From contig NZ_CP038852.1 in NCBI RefSeq assembly GCF_012276695.1, forward strand, positions 248,001-312,000: 64,000 bases of DNA, given 5' to 3'. The notes below the pieces were generated by a model. The model ran no database searches. It had not been told where the DNA came from and saw only the letters and a program-made list of their open reading frames with translations. This document shows, one piece after another, positions 1 through 9,530 of this stretch. How positions within the stretch are numbered: position 1 is the stretch's first letter; each line of letters opens with the position of its first letter. The position numbers and the translations under genes are program-made. The DNA is from Candidatus Pelagibacter giovannonii. Lineage in GTDB: Bacteria; Pseudomonadota; Alphaproteobacteria; Pelagibacterales; Pelagibacteraceae.

Positions 1-105
1 GCCAAAAATGTATTGTTTCATCTTTGGGTTCCATCTTAAAGTCTTGTGACCTAAGTGTACGCCTGCTTCTAATAGTTGTTGGATAGTTAGACTTGGTATT
101 TTCAT
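1..105 (-). CDS. rpsB: 30S ribosomal protein S2, N-terminal part (cut by window edge)
   Basis: This is the first 35 codons of ribosomal protein S2 of the small subunit; the rest lies to the left of the window. The translated start reads [20 protein letters not shown] and continues with a [15 protein letters not shown]-type segment, which is the highly conserved N-terminus of bacterial S2. The ATG is at 103-105. It follows dnaE on the same strand after a gap of about 130 bases, long for this genome, so it probably has its own promoter and leader. The identification is secure even though only a fragment is visible. Confidence 0.95.
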   Translation of the reverse strand, partial: MKIPSLTIQQLLEAGVHLGHKTLRWNPKMKQYIFG

Positions 106-180
106 ATTTATTCCCGGTTAAGCCACCACAGTAATTTCCATTTAAGGACCGGAGGTATAAAACCACAAACTGTGTGCGTG
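106..180 (-). promoter_or_regulatory. Possible structured 5' leader of rpsB
   Basis: The gap before rpsB is GC-richer than most intergenic DNA here and can fold. CCGG and TTAA segments at 114-121 pair with TTAA at 142-145 and CCGG at 149-152, leaving a three-base bulge. A small CACA/TGTG hairpin lies at 164-174. The inner segment close to the start codon could affect access to the weak ribosome-binding region. S2 autoregulation through a leader RNA is known in gammaproteobacteria. A similar role here is inference from position and folding only. Confidence 0.35.
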
Positions 181-234
181 TTAATTTAATTTAAGAGTTA
201 TTTACAAATTATTTATATAACAAACAAGTCTTTT

Positions 235-3200
235 TTAATGAATAATAGTGGAAATATCATTGTTTCTGAGGATATTGATAGCTTTCCTATCAATAAGACG
301 CTTATTTTTAAGTTTAAAGCTAATATCATTGTTTTTATCGTTAATATTTATTGTTACCTCAGTTGTACCCTCCTCATCCATTAAATCAGATATTTTATCG
401 ATGTCTTTAATTGATTTGATATTAAATACAATTTCATTAACAGGTTTATTAAAGAGATCTTTAAGAGAGGCTATTTTTTGAACATTTATTCTTTTAGATT
501 TATTCTCATCGTTAGAGATGGTTTTAATCAAAGTTATAATTAAAGAACTACCTTCAACTAAAACCTCTCTATTTGTTTCCAAAACATCAGAAAAAATAAA
601 GAGCTCAAAAACACTGGTTAAATCAGTAAACTTAATAACACCATACGAATTACCTTTTGCAGTTTTTCTTTCGGTGATTTTTAAAAGTGTGGCTGCAATG
701 TTTGCATCTTTTATGGTGTCGTCTAGATTAAATTTTGCATAATCAACTATTTTATAGTCATCAAAAATTTCTTTAAATTGATTTAAAGGATGGTCAGATA
801 TAAAAAAACCAATCGCTTCGAATTCTCTTGATAATCGATCTTCAAACTTCCAATCTTCGATATTAAGAACTATTTCATTATCTTGTTCTTCATCAGAACC
901 AAAAAGATCAATTTGATTTGTTGCTTTATTTTCATAAATATTTTTTGTCTTTAAAATAAAATTTGGAATTGAATTAAATAATGCTTGTCTATTATTATCT
1001 ATATTGTCAAAAGCTCCTGCTTTAACTAAACCTTCTAATTGTAGTTTGTTAATATCTTTAGGGTTAACTCTATTTAAAAAATCATTAATAGATTTAAATT
1101 CACCATTTTCTTTTCTTTCCTTAATAACATTTGATATTGCCTCATAACCAACACTTTTAATTCCGCCAAGTGCATAATAAAAATTATTTTCATCAAATTG
1201 AAAATCTGCAAAACACTTGTTAATATCAGGTCGTATAACTTTAATGTTAATTCTTTTAAGTTCTTCATGAAATTCACCTAATTTATTTTGATTTGATATA
1301 TCCATTGTCATGGATGCAGCAAAAAATTCTTTAGGATAATATGTTTTTAAAAATGCTGTTTGGTAGGAGATTATAGCATAAGCAGCTGCATGACTTTTGT
1401 TAAACCCATATTCAGCAAATGGTTCGATTTTTAAGAATATACTTGCTGCAACATCTTTGCTAATTCCATTTTTAAGAGCACCAGCAATAAATCCTTGCTT
1501 CTGTCTTTCTAATTCAGCTCTTTTTTTTTTACCCATAGCTCTTCTTAAAATATCAGCCTCGCCGGCGGTAAAACCTGAGAGTTTTTGTGCAATTTGCATC
1601 ACCTGTTCTTGATAAATAATAACCCCATATGTAGGTTTTAAAATATCTTCTAGTAACGGATGCAAATAATCAGGTGTTTGTCTTCCATGTTTACAGTCAT
1701 TATAAACTGGTATGTTACTCATGGGTCCTGGACGATAAAGAGCCACTAGAGCAATGATATCTTCAATATGGTTAGGTTTCATCTGCAATAATGCTTCACG
1801 CATACCAGCGCTCTCAACCTGAAATAATCCAACAGTATTACCAGAAGACAAAAGTTCAAAAACTTTTTGATCATCAAAGTCAATATCTTCAATTTTAAAA
1901 TCTTTAACTTTTTTATTAATCAATTTTTGCGTTCTATTAATTACCGTTAAAGTTTTTAATCCTAAAAAATCAAACTTAATTAAGCCAGCATTTTCTGCTG
2001 AGTACATGTCAAATTGCGTAGAAGGTAATAATAAGTCTGCAGATGTATCTTTATATAAAGGCACAACTTCAGTTAATTTTCTATCCGCAATTACAACACC
2101 TGCTGCATGAGTTGCTACATTTCTATTCAAGCCTTCTAGCTTCAAGGAGAGATCAGTTAATTTTTTAACACGAGGATCTTCATTAACTAATTTTTGAAGT
2201 CTTGGTTCGCTATTAATGCATTCAATTAAGCTTTGGGGTCTAGAAGGATCAAAAGGTATCATTTTTGAAATACTATCAACAAAACCATATGGTAAACCTA
2301 ATACTCTACCAACATCTCTAATAACCATTCTTGCTTTTAATTTTCCAAATGTAATAATATGGGCAACACTGTCTTTATATTTTGTAGTTAAATATTTAAA
2401 AACAAGATCTCTTTTTTCCTCACAAAAATCTATATCAAAGTCAGGCATTGACACACGGTCAGGATTTAAAAATCTTTCAAATATTAAATTAAATTTAATT
2501 GGATCAACATCAGTAATAGATAAACACCAAGCAACAAGTGAGCCTGCCCCAGATCCTCTACCTGGTCCTACTGGAATGTCATTACTCTTTGCCCATTTAA
2601 TATAGTCAGAAACAATCAAAAAATAACTAGGATATTTCATTTCAATTATGATCTTTAACTCATGATCTAGTCTGTCTTTATATTTCAAAAATTTATCATC
2701 AGCTTCTAAGTTATTTTCTTCAATTTTAAAAACATTAAGAAATTTTTCTCTTAATCCATCTAATGAGTCTTTTTTAAGTATTTCATCGGCGCTACCTCCT
2801 TTTTCAGAACTAATATTTGGAAGCACAGGTTTGGAAAATTGCGGTCTAAAATTACATTTAAATGGTAAGTTGAAGTTATTTTCTAAAGCTTCAGGAAGAT
2901 CTGAAAATAGTTTTAACATTTCTTCATGCGACTTTAAATAATGCTGGTTGCTATATTTAATTCTATTTTTTTCATTAACATAACTTTTAGAACCAATACA
3001 AGTTAACGCATCATGAGCTTCATGCATATCAGGTGTTAAATAATAAACTTCATTAGTAGCAATAATTGGTATTTTAATTTTTAAAGATTGTTCTAAGTTA
3101 AATTTTTCAAAGGCAATTTCATTTTGATCACCATGTCTTTGGATTTCTAAATAAAAGTTATCATTAAATTTTGATGATAAGCTCTTATATAATTTCGATA

Positions 3201-3651
3201 TTTCATCAAAACGACCTTTTTCAAATAATTTACCAAATAAACCTTGTATAGTTCCAGAAAGTAAAGACACGCCTTCCGTATCAATTAAAAGTTCCTTAAT
3301 ATCTAAATGAGGATCAGATAAAGCATCATTTTCAAGGTAAGACCTTGAAGAAAGTTCTATAATTCTCTTATATCCATTTTCGTTAAGAGCAATCAAGGGT
3401 AATAACCCTGTTGTGTCTTCAAATTTAAAGTAAATTTGAGTGCCAATAATTGGCTGCGTTCCAACTTTAGAAATATTTTCAGCGAACTCTAATGCACCAC
3501 ATAAATTGGATGTATCAGATAGACCCAAACAAGATATTTTTTTTTCTTTGCAAAAATCTTTTAAATTATCAATTTTAATAGCACCTTCACAAATTGAATA
3601 CTGTGTGTGAATTTTTAAGTGATTAAAGTTTTGACTATTTAGTTCTAACAT
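235..3651 (-). CDS. dnaE: DNA polymerase III subunit alpha
   Basis: This is the catalytic subunit of the replicative DNA polymerase (family C), 1138 residues, the usual DnaE length. An N-terminal PHP domain begins near HLKIHTQYS (residues 11-19). The polymerase core has GPGRGSGAG near 362-370 and the catalytic acidic motif PDFDIDF near 403-409, with a further conserved KFDFLGLK segment in the palm. A helix-hairpin-helix region lies around residue 860 and an OB-fold near residue 1000. The first Met gives the expected start of the PHP domain. Its start lies 17 bases inside the end of lolD, so it is probably translated from the same transcript as lolD. The product acts at the replication fork with the sliding clamp. 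Confidence 0.97.
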   Translation of the reverse strand: MLELNSQNFNHLKIHTQYSICEGAIKIDNLKDFCKEKKISCLGLSDTSNLCGALEFAENISKVGTQPIIGTQIYFKFEDTTGLLPLIALNENGYKRIIELSSRSYLENDALSDPHLDIKELLIDTEGVSLLSGTIQGLFGKLFEKGRFDEISKLYKSLSSKFNDNFYLEIQRHGDQNEIAFEKFNLEQSLKIKIPIIATNEVYYLTPDMHEAHDALTCIGSKSYVNEKNRIKYSNQHYLKSHEEMLKLFSDLPEALENNFNLPFKCNFRPQFSKPVLPNISSEKGGSADEILKKDSLDGLREKFLNVFKIEENNLEADDKFLKYKDRLDHELKIIIEMKYPSYFLIVSDYIKWAKSNDIPVGPGRGSGAGSLVAWCLSITDVDPIKFNLIFERFLNPDRVSMPDFDIDFCEEKRDLVFKYLTTKYKDSVAHIITFGKLKARMVIRDVGRVLGLPYGFVDSISKMIPFDPSRPQSLIECINSEPRLQKLVNEDPRVKKLTDLSLKLEGLNRNVATHAAGVVIADRKLTEVVPLYKDTSADLLLPSTQFDMYSAENAGLIKFDFLGLKTLTVINRTQKLINKKVKDFKIEDIDFDDQKVFELLSSGNTVGLFQVESAGMREALLQMKPNHIEDIIALVALYRPGPMSNIPVYNDCKHGRQTPDYLHPLLEDILKPTYGVIIYQEQVMQIAQKLSGFTAGEADILRRAMGKKKRAELERQKQGFIAGALKNGISKDVAASIFLKIEPFAEYGFNKSHAAAYAIISYQTAFLKTYYPKEFFAASMTMDISNQNKLGEFHEELKRINIKVIRPDINKCFADFQFDENNFYYALGGIKSVGYEAISNVIKERKENGEFKSINDFLNRVNPKDINKLQLEGLVKAGAFDNIDNNRQALFNSIPNFILKTKNIYENKATNQIDLFGSDEEQDNEIVLNIEDWKFEDRLSREFEAIGFFISDHPLNQFKEIFDDYKIVDYAKFNLDDTIKDANIAATLLKITERKTAKGNSYGVIKFTDLTSVFELFIFSDVLETNREVLVEGSSLIITLIKTISNDENKSKRINVQKIASLKDLFNKPVNEIVFNIKSIKDIDKISDLMDEEGTTEVTININDKNNDISFKLKNKRLIDRKAINILRNNDISTIIH

Positions 3652-4321
3652 TGATAGTTTTTATATTACCATCAATCATTTCTAGTTTGCAATCAGCCAT
3701 ATTGGCAAAAAATCTATTGTGAGTTGCATAGATTATTACTCTGTTTTTATTTTTCAAATTATACAAAACATTAAAAACCTCTTTGGCGGTAGTATGATCT
3801 AAACTGCCAGTAGGCTCATCTGCTAATATAATTTCAGGCTCATTAATAAGTGCTCTAGCCATTGCAATTCTTTGCATTTCACCCCCTGATAATTCAGAAG
3901 GAAAATGCGTCTCACGTGATGAAAGACCCATTGTTTTTATAATTTTTTTTGCTCGATAAATTGAATTTTTTTTGTCATTGATTAAAGCTAAACCAGCTAA
4001 ATAGACATTCTCTAACGCAGTAAAATCTGGAAGTAAATTATTTTGTTGATAAATAATACCAATTTTACTTGATCTGATTTTATCATTTTTTGAATTATTG
4101 TTAAAGTTTACTTGTACACCGCCAATTGACAATGAGCCGGTAGTAGGTTTATCTATCATCGATAAAACATTTAATAATGTAGATTTTCCTGATCCAGATG
4201 GACCAACTAGTGAATAAATCTTACCATTTGTAAAAGAATAATTAATTTTTTTTAAAACATTTATTTTTCGATTGATAGAAAAAGATTTTGATATGTTCTT
4301 TAGTGATATTAAATTATTCAT
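3635..4321 (-). CDS. lolD: Lipoprotein-releasing ABC transporter ATP-binding protein LolD
   Basis: This 228-residue ABC ATPase energises release of outer-membrane lipoproteins from the inner membrane to LolA. Walker A is GPSGSGKST at residues 40-48, the signature LSGGEMQ is at about 144-150, and Walker B is ILADEPTGSLD at about 165-175. All of these are typical of the LolD/MacB branch. It overlaps the end of the upstream LolC/E permease gene by 8 bases, which supports the LolD assignment over other ABC ATPases. Its end overlaps dnaE by 17 bases. Confidence 0.92.
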   Translation of the reverse strand: MNNLISLKNISKSFSINRKINVLKKINYSFTNGKIYSLVGPSGSGKSTLLNVLSMIDKPTTGSLSIGGVQVNFNNNSKNDKIRSSKIGIIYQQNNLLPDFTALENVYLAGLALINDKKNSIYRAKKIIKTMGLSSRETHFPSELSGGEMQRIAMARALINEPEIILADEPTGSLDHTTAKEVFNVLYNLKNKNRVIIYATHNRFFANMADCKLEMIDGNIKTINVRTK

Positions 4322-5546
4322 ACTTAAGTCCTTTAACTGGGTCTAATTTTGAAGCTTTTATTGCAGGAAAAATTGAAACAATGATTGTTATAAAGATTGA
4401 ACAAAGAGAAATAATAAAAATTGAGGTTGGGTTTATTTCAGAAGGCATTGTGCTTAAAAAATAAATTTCTTCAGGAAACAAACTAATATTAAATGTACTG
4501 CTTAAAAACTCTCTCAAGTTTTCTATATATAAAGAGAATATTACACCTAAAAAAATTCCAAAGAATGTTGCTGTAGTTCCAATAATAACTCCAACAAGAA
4601 AAAATATCTTAACAATGGATTTATTTAAGACACCGATGGACTTTAGTATAGCTATATCTCTTGTTTTATTTTTAACCAGAATTGTAAGCCCAGAAATAAT
4701 ATTAAAAGCAGCCACTATAATAATTAAAGATAAGATTATAAACATTACATTTCTTTCAACCTTTAATGCTGAAAACAATGAACCATTCATATCAGCCCAA
4801 CTATAAACAAATTCATTTTTGAATATTTTTTGAATTTTATTTTTTTCTTCTTCAATATTAGATGGTTTATTCAAGTAAATTTCTAGGTTACGCTTTTCTT
4901 TTTTAAGATTAAAAAAGTTTTCCAGCGTGTTTAAATTTATGAAGGCTATGTTGGCATCAAAATCAGCTAAACCACTATCAAAGATTGAACTAATAATAAA
5001 AGTTTCTTGTCTAGGTAGGCTTCCTATAATCGTTTCTATGCCTACTGGAGACATAATTGATACTTTATCACCCACACCAAGATCTAAATTAAAACTTAAT
5101 TCTTTACCTATTGATATCGAATTCTTTGATAATTGGTTTGATTTACCAATTAAGTTTCCTTTTTTTACAACATCAAGTTTTAGAAAGTTTTCACTGCTGT
5201 AACCTCTTAAAATTAGGCCTTTAGTGTAGTCTTTGCTAATGACAATTGCCTCACCAGTATTACTAAGTATTAATTCTTCTGAAATTAATTTTAAATTTTC
5301 ATTATCTAATTGTTCTAGACTAATAGGACTCTCATATGGCTTAACGGTAACATGAGCATTAAATCCTACAATCTTATTAATTAACTCGGTTCTAAAGCCA
5401 TTCATAACAGACATCACAATAATTAACACTGCAACTCCTAAGCTAATTCCAATAAATGAAAAAATAGAAATTATATTTAAAAAACCATCTTTTTTTCTGG
5501 TTTTTAGATATCTAAGTGTAATTTCTTTTTCTAATACAGAAATCAA
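4314..5546 (-). CDS. lolC: Lipoprotein-releasing ABC transporter permease LolC/LolE family
   Basis: This 410-residue inner-membrane permease belongs to the LolC/LolE (FtsX/MacB-like) family. One transmembrane segment lies near the N-terminus (about residues 22-47). A large periplasmic domain follows, and then three C-terminal transmembrane segments (about 265-290, 310-335, 375-397). The N-terminal IALRYL-like segment appears here as ITLRYLKTRKKDGFLNIISI and is diagnostic of the family. Only one permease gene is present, so the exporter is probably a homodimeric LolF/LolC/E-type complex, as in many alphaproteobacteria. It overlaps proS by 4 bases and lolD by 8, so the three genes are probably co-transcribed. 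Confidence 0.9.
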   Translation of the reverse strand: MISVLEKEITLRYLKTRKKDGFLNIISIFSFIGISLGVAVLIIVMSVMNGFRTELINKIVGFNAHVTVKPYESPISLEQLDNENLKLISEELILSNTGEAIVISKDYTKGLILRGYSSENFLKLDVVKKGNLIGKSNQLSKNSISIGKELSFNLDLGVGDKVSIMSPVGIETIIGSLPRQETFIISSIFDSGLADFDANIAFINLNTLENFFNLKKEKRNLEIYLNKPSNIEEEKNKIQKIFKNEFVYSWADMNGSLFSALKVERNVMFIILSLIIIVAAFNIISGLTILVKNKTRDIAILKSIGVLNKSIVKIFFLVGVIIGTTATFFGIFLGVIFSLYIENLREFLSSTFNISLFPEEIYFLSTMPSEINPTSIFIISLCSIFITIIVSIFPAIKASKLDPVKGLKYE

Positions 5547-6877
5547 TTTTTTAATTTTTGTTCAGTTAAAATTTGAGTTATTTGATCTATGGTTAAACTT
5601 TTAGGATCTTTTCCAATTTCTTTAAACTCTAATAAATCACCATCTGATTTTTTTCCTAAAATTACTTGATAAGGTACACCTATCAAATTAAATTTTTTAA
5701 TTTTTGATGAAAGATTTTCATCCATATCATCAATAATTGCGTCAATATTTTTACTTTCAAAATGTTTAAAAAGTTTATTTGCTTTGTCTAATGCCGATGT
5801 GTCATTTTTATTAATCATTGGTATTATGGCAAGCTCATATGGTGCCACAGAGAATGGCCATTTCATTATTTCTTCTTTTTCATCATATTTTGCTTCTATA
5901 ATTGCACCAACTAGTCTTGATACACCAATTCCATACGATCCCATTTTAACAAAATCTTTTTTACCACCCGGAAGATCTACAGTTGCATTTAAAGCTTTTG
6001 AGTACTTGTCTCCAAAATAAAAAATGTGACCTACTTCTATACCTTTTGTAATAAGTCTATTTTCTTCTGAAACTTTTTCTTCAAATTCATCTTTATTAAA
6101 TTTTTCATCAGCTACAGCGTAATATTGTTCATATTTTTTTCTTAGGTCTTGTAAAGATTGTCTATCCATTACAGATTTCTCACTGTCTAAATCAAAAACT
6201 CTTTTATCAGTAAAAATTTTACTTTCACCAGTGTCTGCTAAAATAATAAATTCATGAGAAAGGTTTCCACCAATTGGTCCCGTATTAGCTGCCATTGGTA
6301 TTGCTGAAAGTTCCAATCTTTTAAATGTTTTTAAATATGAAAAAAAGAATTTATCATATGAGAAAGCAGCATCTTCATCATTTACATCAAACGAATATGC
6401 ATCCTTCATATAAAATTCTCTACCTCTCATAATTCCAAATCTCGGTCTAACTTCGTCTCTAAATTTCCATTGTATGTGGTACAGTAATTGAGGTAATGAT
6501 TTATAAGATTTAACACTTGATCTAAATATATCGGTAACCAGCTCTTCATTTGTTGGTCCATAAAGCATCTCTCTACCTTGTCTATCTTTAATACGAAGCA
6601 TTTCATCTCCATAATCATCATAACGACCACTTTCTTTCCAAATATCACTAGGTTGGATAGTTGGCATAAGTATTTCTTGAGCACCAATTTTGTTCTGTTC
6701 TTCTCTAACTATTTGTTCAATTTTTTTCATCACTTTAAAACCTAAAGGAAGCCATGAATAAATACCCGCAGAAGATTGCTTAATCATACCAACTCTTAGC
6801 ATTAACTGGTGTGATTTAATTTTTGCTTCTGATGGGTTGTTTTTTAATATTGGTATGAATGATTTTGAAATGTACAT
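5543..6877 (-). CDS. proS: Prolyl-tRNA synthetase, short alphaproteobacterial type
   Basis: This class II aminoacyl-tRNA synthetase charges tRNA-Pro in the cytoplasm. At 444 residues it is much shorter than the roughly 570-residue E. coli enzyme, because the editing insertion between motifs 2 and 3 is missing. This is the normal form in alphaproteobacteria and not a truncation. Motif 2 with FRDEVRPRFGIMRGREFYM lies at about 139-157, the proline-site region TGPIGGNLSHEF at about 199-210, and motif 3 GSYGIGVSR at about 313-321. A C-terminal anticodon-binding domain follows. It starts 2 bases after the DUF1467 gene and overlaps lolC by 4 bases. Confidence 0.96.
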   Translation of the reverse strand: MYISKSFIPILKNNPSEAKIKSHQLMLRVGMIKQSSAGIYSWLPLGFKVMKKIEQIVREEQNKIGAQEILMPTIQPSDIWKESGRYDDYGDEMLRIKDRQGREMLYGPTNEELVTDIFRSSVKSYKSLPQLLYHIQWKFRDEVRPRFGIMRGREFYMKDAYSFDVNDEDAAFSYDKFFFSYLKTFKRLELSAIPMAANTGPIGGNLSHEFIILADTGESKIFTDKRVFDLDSEKSVMDRQSLQDLRKKYEQYYAVADEKFNKDEFEEKVSEENRLITKGIEVGHIFYFGDKYSKALNATVDLPGGKKDFVKMGSYGIGVSRLVGAIIEAKYDEKEEIMKWPFSVAPYELAIIPMINKNDTSALDKANKLFKHFESKNIDAIIDDMDENLSSKIKKFNLIGVPYQVILGKKSDGDLLEFKEIGKDPKSLTIDQITQILTEQKLKN

Positions 6878-6879
6878 TT

Positions 6880-7125
6880 TTAGCTAATTATATATCTTAA
6901 ATTTAAATATTCATATTTTATCAATAAATAAATTATCACGAAAATAACAGTTGTAATACCAGTACAATAAATGAATTTTTTTAACATTTTAGGATTTTCT
7001 GGAGAACCAGCGTCTTCACCTTCAATTTTGACAGATTTTAGTCTATTTACATCAATTGGAAGGATCGTGAAAAAAACTATCCACCAAATTATAATGTAGA
7101 TTATAGCAAGACCTGTTGCGCTCAT
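6880..7125 (-). CDS. DUF1467 family small membrane protein
   Basis: This 81-residue protein has two predicted transmembrane segments, near residues 4-24 and 50-69. A short charged loop between them contains GEDAGSPENPKMLKK. The pattern IIWWIVFFTILPIDV followed by the loop matches the DUF1467 family, which is found mainly in alphaproteobacteria and often lies between rnj and proS, as here. It begins directly after the rnj stop codon and ends 2 bases before proS. The function is unknown; the operon position suggests a conserved housekeeping role. Confidence 0.85.
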   Translation of the reverse strand: MSATGLAIIYIIIWWIVFFTILPIDVNRLKSVKIEGEDAGSPENPKMLKKFIYCTGITTVIFVIIYLLIKYEYLNLRYIIS

Positions 7126-8781
7126 CTAGATTCTTACTAGATTGATATTTATAAATGGTCTTTTACCAGTCAATTCTTTGGCACATTTTCTACATGTAAT
7201 TTTTAATGCATCAATTAAATTATATTCTTGTTTTTTGCTTTTTATAGAAAAGGTTCTAGTTGTTTTTTCTATTGCCTCTTCTAATTCATAGATGAATTCA
7301 TCAGCATCATAAACAGGCAACCCTCTAAAGGTTAATACAGGTCTTTTATGAATATTACCCTTTGCAGTAATTAAAATAGTAACCTCCATATATCCATTAG
7401 CAGCTATATTTTTTCTATCTTTAATTGATTGAGCATCTTCTTCGACACTCATATTCCCATCTAAATAAAGTCTACCACTTGGAGCTTTATCAAAAACATG
7501 CGGTTTACCTGGAGCTAATTTTACAATATCACCGTTTTCTACTTGAACCGGGTGTGGAACTTTCATTTCGTGTGCGAATTTCATATGTTCAATCATGTGT
7601 CTGTGTTCTCCATGAACAGGGACTGCACATTGAGGTTTAACCCAATCATACATTTCTCTTAGATCATCTCTATTTGGGTGGCCAGAAACATGAACAAATT
7701 CACTTTCCTCTGATATAACTTCAATACCATCCCTAACTAATTGATTTTGTAATTTGTATAATTTTTTTTCATTACCTGGAATAATTTTAGATGAAAAAAT
7801 AACAGCATCATCTTTCTCGATAAATACATCTGGATGAGTATAGCTTGAAATTCTCATTAGTGCTGCCATAGGCTCACCCTGACTACCAGTACAAAGGTAA
7901 ATTATTTTTTCCCTAGCAATTTTTTTTGCTTCACGTGCATCTATAGGTTCAATAACATTTTTTAAATAACCACATTGTCTTGCGGCTTTAAATATTCTAT
8001 GCATAGATCTTCCTACTAAGGATATTTGTCTACCGGTTTTTTCTGCACAATAAAAAGCTGTTTCCATACGTGCAACATTTGATGCAAAAGAAGCCATAAC
8101 AATTCTTTTTTTAAGGCTACCCATAATATTTAATAAACTTTTTCTAACATCTAGCTCTGAACCAGCTTTTCCCATACTAAATACATTTGTTGAATCACAA
8201 ACCATAGCAAGGACACCTTCTTTACCAATTTCTTTAAGTCTGTCAGAATTAATTTTTTCACCAATCAATGGTTCTGGGTCAATTTTCCAATCTCCTGTAT
8301 GTAGTATTACACCTGCTGGAGTTTCAATTCTAAGACCATTAGGTTCAAGAATTGAGTGAGTTAATGTGATGTACTCTATTTTAAAAGGATCTAAATCTAC
8401 CGTTCCATTTAATTGAACTATTTTTAAATAATTAGTTGCATCAATGTTCTTTTCTTTAAGTTTTTCTTTTATTAAAACTGCAGTAAATGGAGTTGCAAAA
8501 ATTTTGCATTTTAATTGAGGCCAAAGATGTGCAATTGCCCCTATATGATCTTCATGTGCATGAGTTAAAATAATTCCTAAAAGATCTTCTTTTTTATCAA
8601 CTATAAATCCAGGATCTGGGTAAATAAGATCAATTCCCGGTAAGGTATCATCAGCAAATGTAACCCCTATATCAACCATGATCCATTTATGTTCACCTGG
8701 TTTTCCATAGGCAAACAAGTTCATATTCATGCCAATTTCTCCAGACCCTCCTAAAGGGCAAAATAATAGTTCATCTTTCAT
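7126..8781 (-). CDS. rnj: Ribonuclease J
   Basis: This is a metallo-beta-lactamase/beta-CASP ribonuclease of 551 residues that acts in RNA processing and decay as a 5' exonuclease and endonuclease. The metal-binding motif HAHEDHIGA lies at residues 74-82, HTGDWKIDPEP forms a later metal site, and the beta-CASP region includes CTGSQGEPMAAL and the HVSGHP motif. The length matches alphaproteobacterial RNase J. It lies 2 bases after coaX and abuts the DUF1467 gene. The alphaproteobacterial setting and full motif set make RNase J firm over other beta-CASP proteins. Confidence 0.94.
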   Translation of the reverse strand: MKDELLFCPLGGSGEIGMNMNLFAYGKPGEHKWIMVDIGVTFADDTLPGIDLIYPDPGFIVDKKEDLLGIILTHAHEDHIGAIAHLWPQLKCKIFATPFTAVLIKEKLKEKNIDATNYLKIVQLNGTVDLDPFKIEYITLTHSILEPNGLRIETPAGVILHTGDWKIDPEPLIGEKINSDRLKEIGKEGVLAMVCDSTNVFSMGKAGSELDVRKSLLNIMGSLKKRIVMASFASNVARMETAFYCAEKTGRQISLVGRSMHRIFKAARQCGYLKNVIEPIDAREAKKIAREKIIYLCTGSQGEPMAALMRISSYTHPDVFIEKDDAVIFSSKIIPGNEKKLYKLQNQLVRDGIEVISEESEFVHVSGHPNRDDLREMYDWVKPQCAVPVHGEHRHMIEHMKFAHEMKVPHPVQVENGDIVKLAPGKPHVFDKAPSGRLYLDGNMSVEEDAQSIKDRKNIAANGYMEVTILITAKGNIHKRPVLTFRGLPVYDADEFIYELEEAIEKTTRTFSIKSKKQEYNLIDALKITCRKCAKELTGKRPFININLVRI

Positions 8782-8783
8782 AT

Positions 8784-9530
8784 TTATTTAATTAAAGTGG
8801 TGGCTCTGATTAGGCCATTAATTGTAATATCTTTATTTAATGTAACTTTCGTTTTTGTTGAATTTTTAAATAACTTGGAAAATCCTCCAGTAATAATTAT
8901 TTTAAAGGACATCTTGGTCTCTTTCTTAATTAAATTAACAATATTGTCAATTAAACCCTCATAACCCCAAAAAAAACCAGCTCTTACTGCACTAATAGTA
9001 TTTAAACCAACGACTTTATTTGTTTTTTTTAAACTAATCTTTGGGATTTGCGTTGCCTTATCAGTCAACGTATCAAGTGAAAGCTTAACTCCAGGTGCAA
9101 TAACACCACCATGATAGGTGTTTTTAATCAAAACATCAAATGTTGTAGCGGTCCCAAAATCTAAAATTATAAAATTATCCTTGTTATTAATAACGCTAAT
9201 AGCGTTTGCCAATCTATCTGAACCAATTTGTTTATAGTTAACTTTAATCTTAACTAATTTGTTTAACTTAAGTTTCTTAAGCTCGTGACACTTAATTCTA
9301 TAAGTTTTATTAAAAAAGTTTTTAATTTTATTAAATGATTTTGGTACAACGCTGCAAAATAGACATTTATTAATTGATTTGTCTTTTAAACCTAGACCAA
9401 ATAAAGATTTATTAAGTAGAGAGTGACTTATTTTTTTTGTTGATAAAGTAACTCTTTTAATAATGATATTTTTAGAGTTTACCAAACAAATTTTAGTTTC
9501 TGTGTTTCCTATATCACCAACAATAATCAT
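8784..9530 (-). CDS. coaX: Type III pantothenate kinase
   Basis: The product phosphorylates pantothenate in the first step of coenzyme A synthesis. The 248-residue protein shows the ASKHA-fold motifs of CoaX: DIGNT at residues 6-10, GSDRLAN at 103-109, DFGTATTFD at 124-132 and GGVIAPG at 141-147. The ATG overlaps the end of birA by 4 bases. The birA-coaX-rnj order is common in alphaproteobacteria, which supports the call. Confidence 0.94.
   Translation of the reverse strand: MIIVGDIGNTETKICLVNSKNIIIKRVTLSTKKISHSLLNKSLFGLGLKDKSINKCLFCSVVPKSFNKIKNFFNKTYRIKCHELKKLKLNKLVKIKVNYKQIGSDRLANAISVINNKDNFIILDFGTATTFDVLIKNTYHGGVIAPGVKLSLDTLTDKATQIPKISLKKTNKVVGLNTISAVRAGFFWGYEGLIDNIVNLIKKETKMSFKIIITGGFSKLFKNSTKTKVTLNKDITINGLIRATTLIK

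Noticed and set aside
248-742. Plus-strand reading frames inside dnaE
   Set aside because: They are antisense to a clear dnaE coding region and their translations have no recognisable pattern. Similar antisense frames inside lolC/E, proS, nuo genes, lon, clpX, dctM, tctA and others were left out for the same reason.
5543-6877. proS seemed truncated compared with the E. coli enzyme
   Set aside because: The missing part is the editing insertion, which is normally absent in alphaproteobacterial ProRS; all catalytic motifs and the C-terminal domain are there.
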